DNA from: Syntrophomonas sp.
GTDB lineage: Bacteria; Bacillota; Syntrophomonadia; Syntrophomonadales; Syntrophomonadaceae
Assembly (NCBI GenBank): GCA_003558625.1
Contig: PWPP01000054.1
Coordinates: forward strand, 1-14,729
Direction of reading: 5' to 3'
DNA length: 14,729 nt
Positions 13,462-14,729 of the stretch are shown piece after piece. Every line of letters starts with the position of its first letter. Position 1 is the first letter of the stretch. The position numbers and the translations under genes are program-made. A model generated the notes under the pieces. The model worked only from the letters and a program-made list of their open reading frames with translations, did no database searches and was not told the origin of the DNA.

Positions 13462-13534
13462 ACCCCGCTTACGACCGGGTAGCCCAGGGGCTGCAGAGAT
13501 TTTTTCATAAATCATAACCTGCAGGAAAAAAGAA

Positions 13535-14386
13535 TCAAATCTGCTGTAACACCTTATCCCAAATGGGTTGAATGAGCACGGCCACCTCTTTACGGGCAGC
13601 CGGTACAGTTCCCTGGGCGATGCTGTCGGCCAGGGCTGTGCAAAAAGGCAAGGTGCCGGCAACGGGGATTTCATTTTCCCGGGCCCAGGCTTCCATGGCA
13701 GCAGTCATTTCCTCAAACAAATCGGATTTATTAATAATCAGCACCGCTTTAATGCTCCGGCTCTGCACCAATTCATAGGCCCGCTGTAGATCATGAAATC
13801 CGGATACACTGGGTTCAGCCACCAATACTACCAGACTGACTCCCACCAGGGAAGATATGGCTGCGCAACCGATACCAGGAGGCCCGTCTGCAATAATCAA
13901 GAGTGTTCCGTCCTCCCGGGCTTGGGCCCAGGCTTCTTTTTTGACGGCGGCTACCAATAAGCCTGAATTTTCTTCCCCCGGCCGCAGGTCGGCATAGAAC
14001 ATCGGTTGCTGCATGCCGGTCAAGCCGGTATAGTAGTTTCCCGAAGAGCGCGGATGCATGCTGACAGCATCCACCGGACACAGGTGCAGGCAAAAAGCGC
14101 AGCCTTCACAGGCCAGGGCCTGAACCTGAAAATCCAAAATGGCCCCAAAGCGGCAGAGCTCGGCACAAATCCCGCACTGGATACAAAGATCGGGATCAAT
14201 GTGGGCCATGTCCGAGGAAGAAAAGGCCGAAGCGCTAAGTCGTTTCGGATTTAACAGCAAAGGGAGATTGGAAGCATCCACATCGTAATCACAGACGATA
14301 CAAGCAGGGGTCAAATAGACAAAAGAAGAAGTAAACGATGTTTTCCCCGTGCCCCCTTTTCCGCTTAATACCAGGATTTCTTTCAC
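13535..14386 (-). CDS. MinD/ParA-type ATPase with two [4Fe-4S] ferredoxin motifs
   Basis: Deviant-Walker P-loop ATPase of the MinD/Mrp class with a ferredoxin insert. The 283-residue protein opens with GKGGTGKT at residues 9-16 and DYDVDASN at 33-40. Next come two four-cysteine clusters, C68/C71/C74/C78 and C93/C96/C99/C103 (the last followed by P), as in 2x[4Fe-4S] ferredoxins. The switch motif DGPPG is at 167-171. Proteins of this type occur in tandem pairs in anaerobes, often with NifX/NifB-like metallocluster-binding proteins, and are suspected Fe-S or metal-cofactor carriers; no precise role is proven. The start is GTG 14386, overlapping the TGA of the upstream gene in GTGA, with AAGGAG 8 bases upstream. 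Translational coupling is likely. Confidence 0.88.
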   Translation of the reverse strand: MKEILVLSGKGGTGKTSFTSSFVYLTPACIVCDYDVDASNLPLLLNPKRLSASAFSSSDMAHIDPDLCIQCGICAELCRFGAILDFQVQALACEGCAFCLHLCPVDAVSMHPRSSGNYYTGLTGMQQPMFYADLRPGEENSGLLVAAVKKEAWAQAREDGTLLIIADGPPGIGCAAISSLVGVSLVVLVAEPSVSGFHDLQRAYELVQSRSIKAVLIINKSDLFEEMTAAMEAWARENEIPVAGTLPFCTALADSIAQGTVPAARKEVAVLIQPIWDKVLQQI

Positions 14387-14729
14387 GTTACATACTCCTT
14401 TACTTGTGTAAAAATACGGGCGGTTATTTCCTCTAATTCCGGCAAGACCTGCATTGGGTCTTCGCCCCGGGCATAGGAGCGTGCCAGAGCCATACTAAAA
14501 GGAATCAGGCCCAGAATAGGTACCTTGAATTTTTCCGCCAGGCTATGGATCTCACCCGGATCTCCCTGGTACCGGTTTATCACCAAGCCCGCAGGAACAT
14601 CCAGCATTTGACATGCTTCCAGGGATAACTCCAAATCATGTAAACCGAAGGGAGTAGGTTCTGTTATCAGGATACAGTAATCCGCTCCATGAATGGCTTC
14701 AATCATGGGGCAGGTGGTTCCCGGGGGAC
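14383..14729 (-). CDS. Second MinD/ParA-type ATPase, 5' end cut by window edge
   Basis: Only the last 115 or so residues are visible. They begin with PPGTTCP, the part after DG of the family's DGPPG switch motif, and continue with MIEAIHGADYCILITEPTPF and GLVINRY, matching the equivalent region of the downstream ATPase. The region that would hold the P-loop and any ferredoxin cysteines lies beyond 14729. It ends in TGA 14385-14383, overlapping the next start by four bases. It is a paralogue of the neighbour, and the two probably form a heterodimer or work in sequence (inference). Confidence 0.85.
   Translation of the reverse strand, partial: PPGTTCPMIEAIHGADYCILITEPTPFGLHDLELSLEACQMLDVPAGLVINRYQGDPGEIHSLAEKFKVPILGLIPFSMALARSYARGEDPMQVLPELEEITARIFTQVKEYVT

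Noticed and set aside
13329..13517. 62-codon plus-strand open frame after veg, with an internal ATG at 13374 preceded by GCAGGG
   Set aside because: It starts inside the veg terminator region and spans the bidirectional terminator; its possible ribosome site is part of a hairpin arm. No family resemblance was seen.
1..14729. tRNA or rRNA genes, CRISPR arrays, complete insertion sequences, phage genes
   Set aside because: No cloverleaf, rRNA core sequence, regularly spaced repeats, transposase or phage proteins were recognised by reading.

Overview
The window reads as ordinary chromosome of a spore-forming Firmicute, most likely a Clostridia/Peptococcaceae-type anaerobe. The gene order matches the csfB-to-veg neighbourhood known from Bacillus subtilis. 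The sporulation anti-sigma protein Gin, the RicT/YaaT protein, AbrB, Veg and a cell-wall 3D-domain protein all point to an endospore former. Two ferredoxin-bearing MinD-type ATPases at the right end fit an anaerobe. The genus cannot be fixed from sequence reading alone.

Left part (1-5661, all plus strand): the possible last codons of an upstream gene; csfB/Gin; a PLP-dependent Orn/Lys/Arg decarboxylase (YaaO type); then a tight run holB - ricT - yabA - yabB - rsmI. These act in clamp loading (HolB), control of replication initiation (YabA), RNA maturation and development (RicT), tRNA modification (YabB) and 16S rRNA modification (RsmI). Relative to B. subtilis, tmk, yaaQ, yaaR and yazA are absent between these genes. 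RicT lacks the usual C-terminal tail and HolB lacks the usual zinc cysteines.

Middle (5662-10437): abrB on the minus strand, in tail-to-tail contact with rsmI, with a good sigma-A promoter. A 360-base gap rich in inverted repeats lies before metG. Then come metG and tatD on plus, and a metallo-beta-lactamase-fold hydrolase on minus that is not part of the classical order. The hydrolase and the next gene (yabE) diverge from a 194-base region holding a perfect 10-bp inverted repeat and recognisable promoter elements.

Right part (10438-14729): yabE (DUF348/G5/3D cell-wall protein) with a strong intrinsic terminator; rsmA (ksgA) followed with almost no gap by a DUF458/YkuK-like protein; veg behind two tandem TTGACA promoters, the first a full consensus with 17-bp spacing. 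After veg comes a hairpin-rich gap with a bidirectional terminator. Two MinD/ParA-type ATPase genes on minus then overlap by 4 bases; the first of them runs off the window edge. rnmV is absent between yabE and rsmA.

No tRNA, rRNA, CRISPR array or complete insertion sequence was seen. The most interesting loose ends are the shortened RicT, the structured DNA upstream of metG, the inverted repeat between the hydrolase and yabE, and the tandem MinD pair whose partners lie outside the window. None of these amounts to a demonstrated new system.
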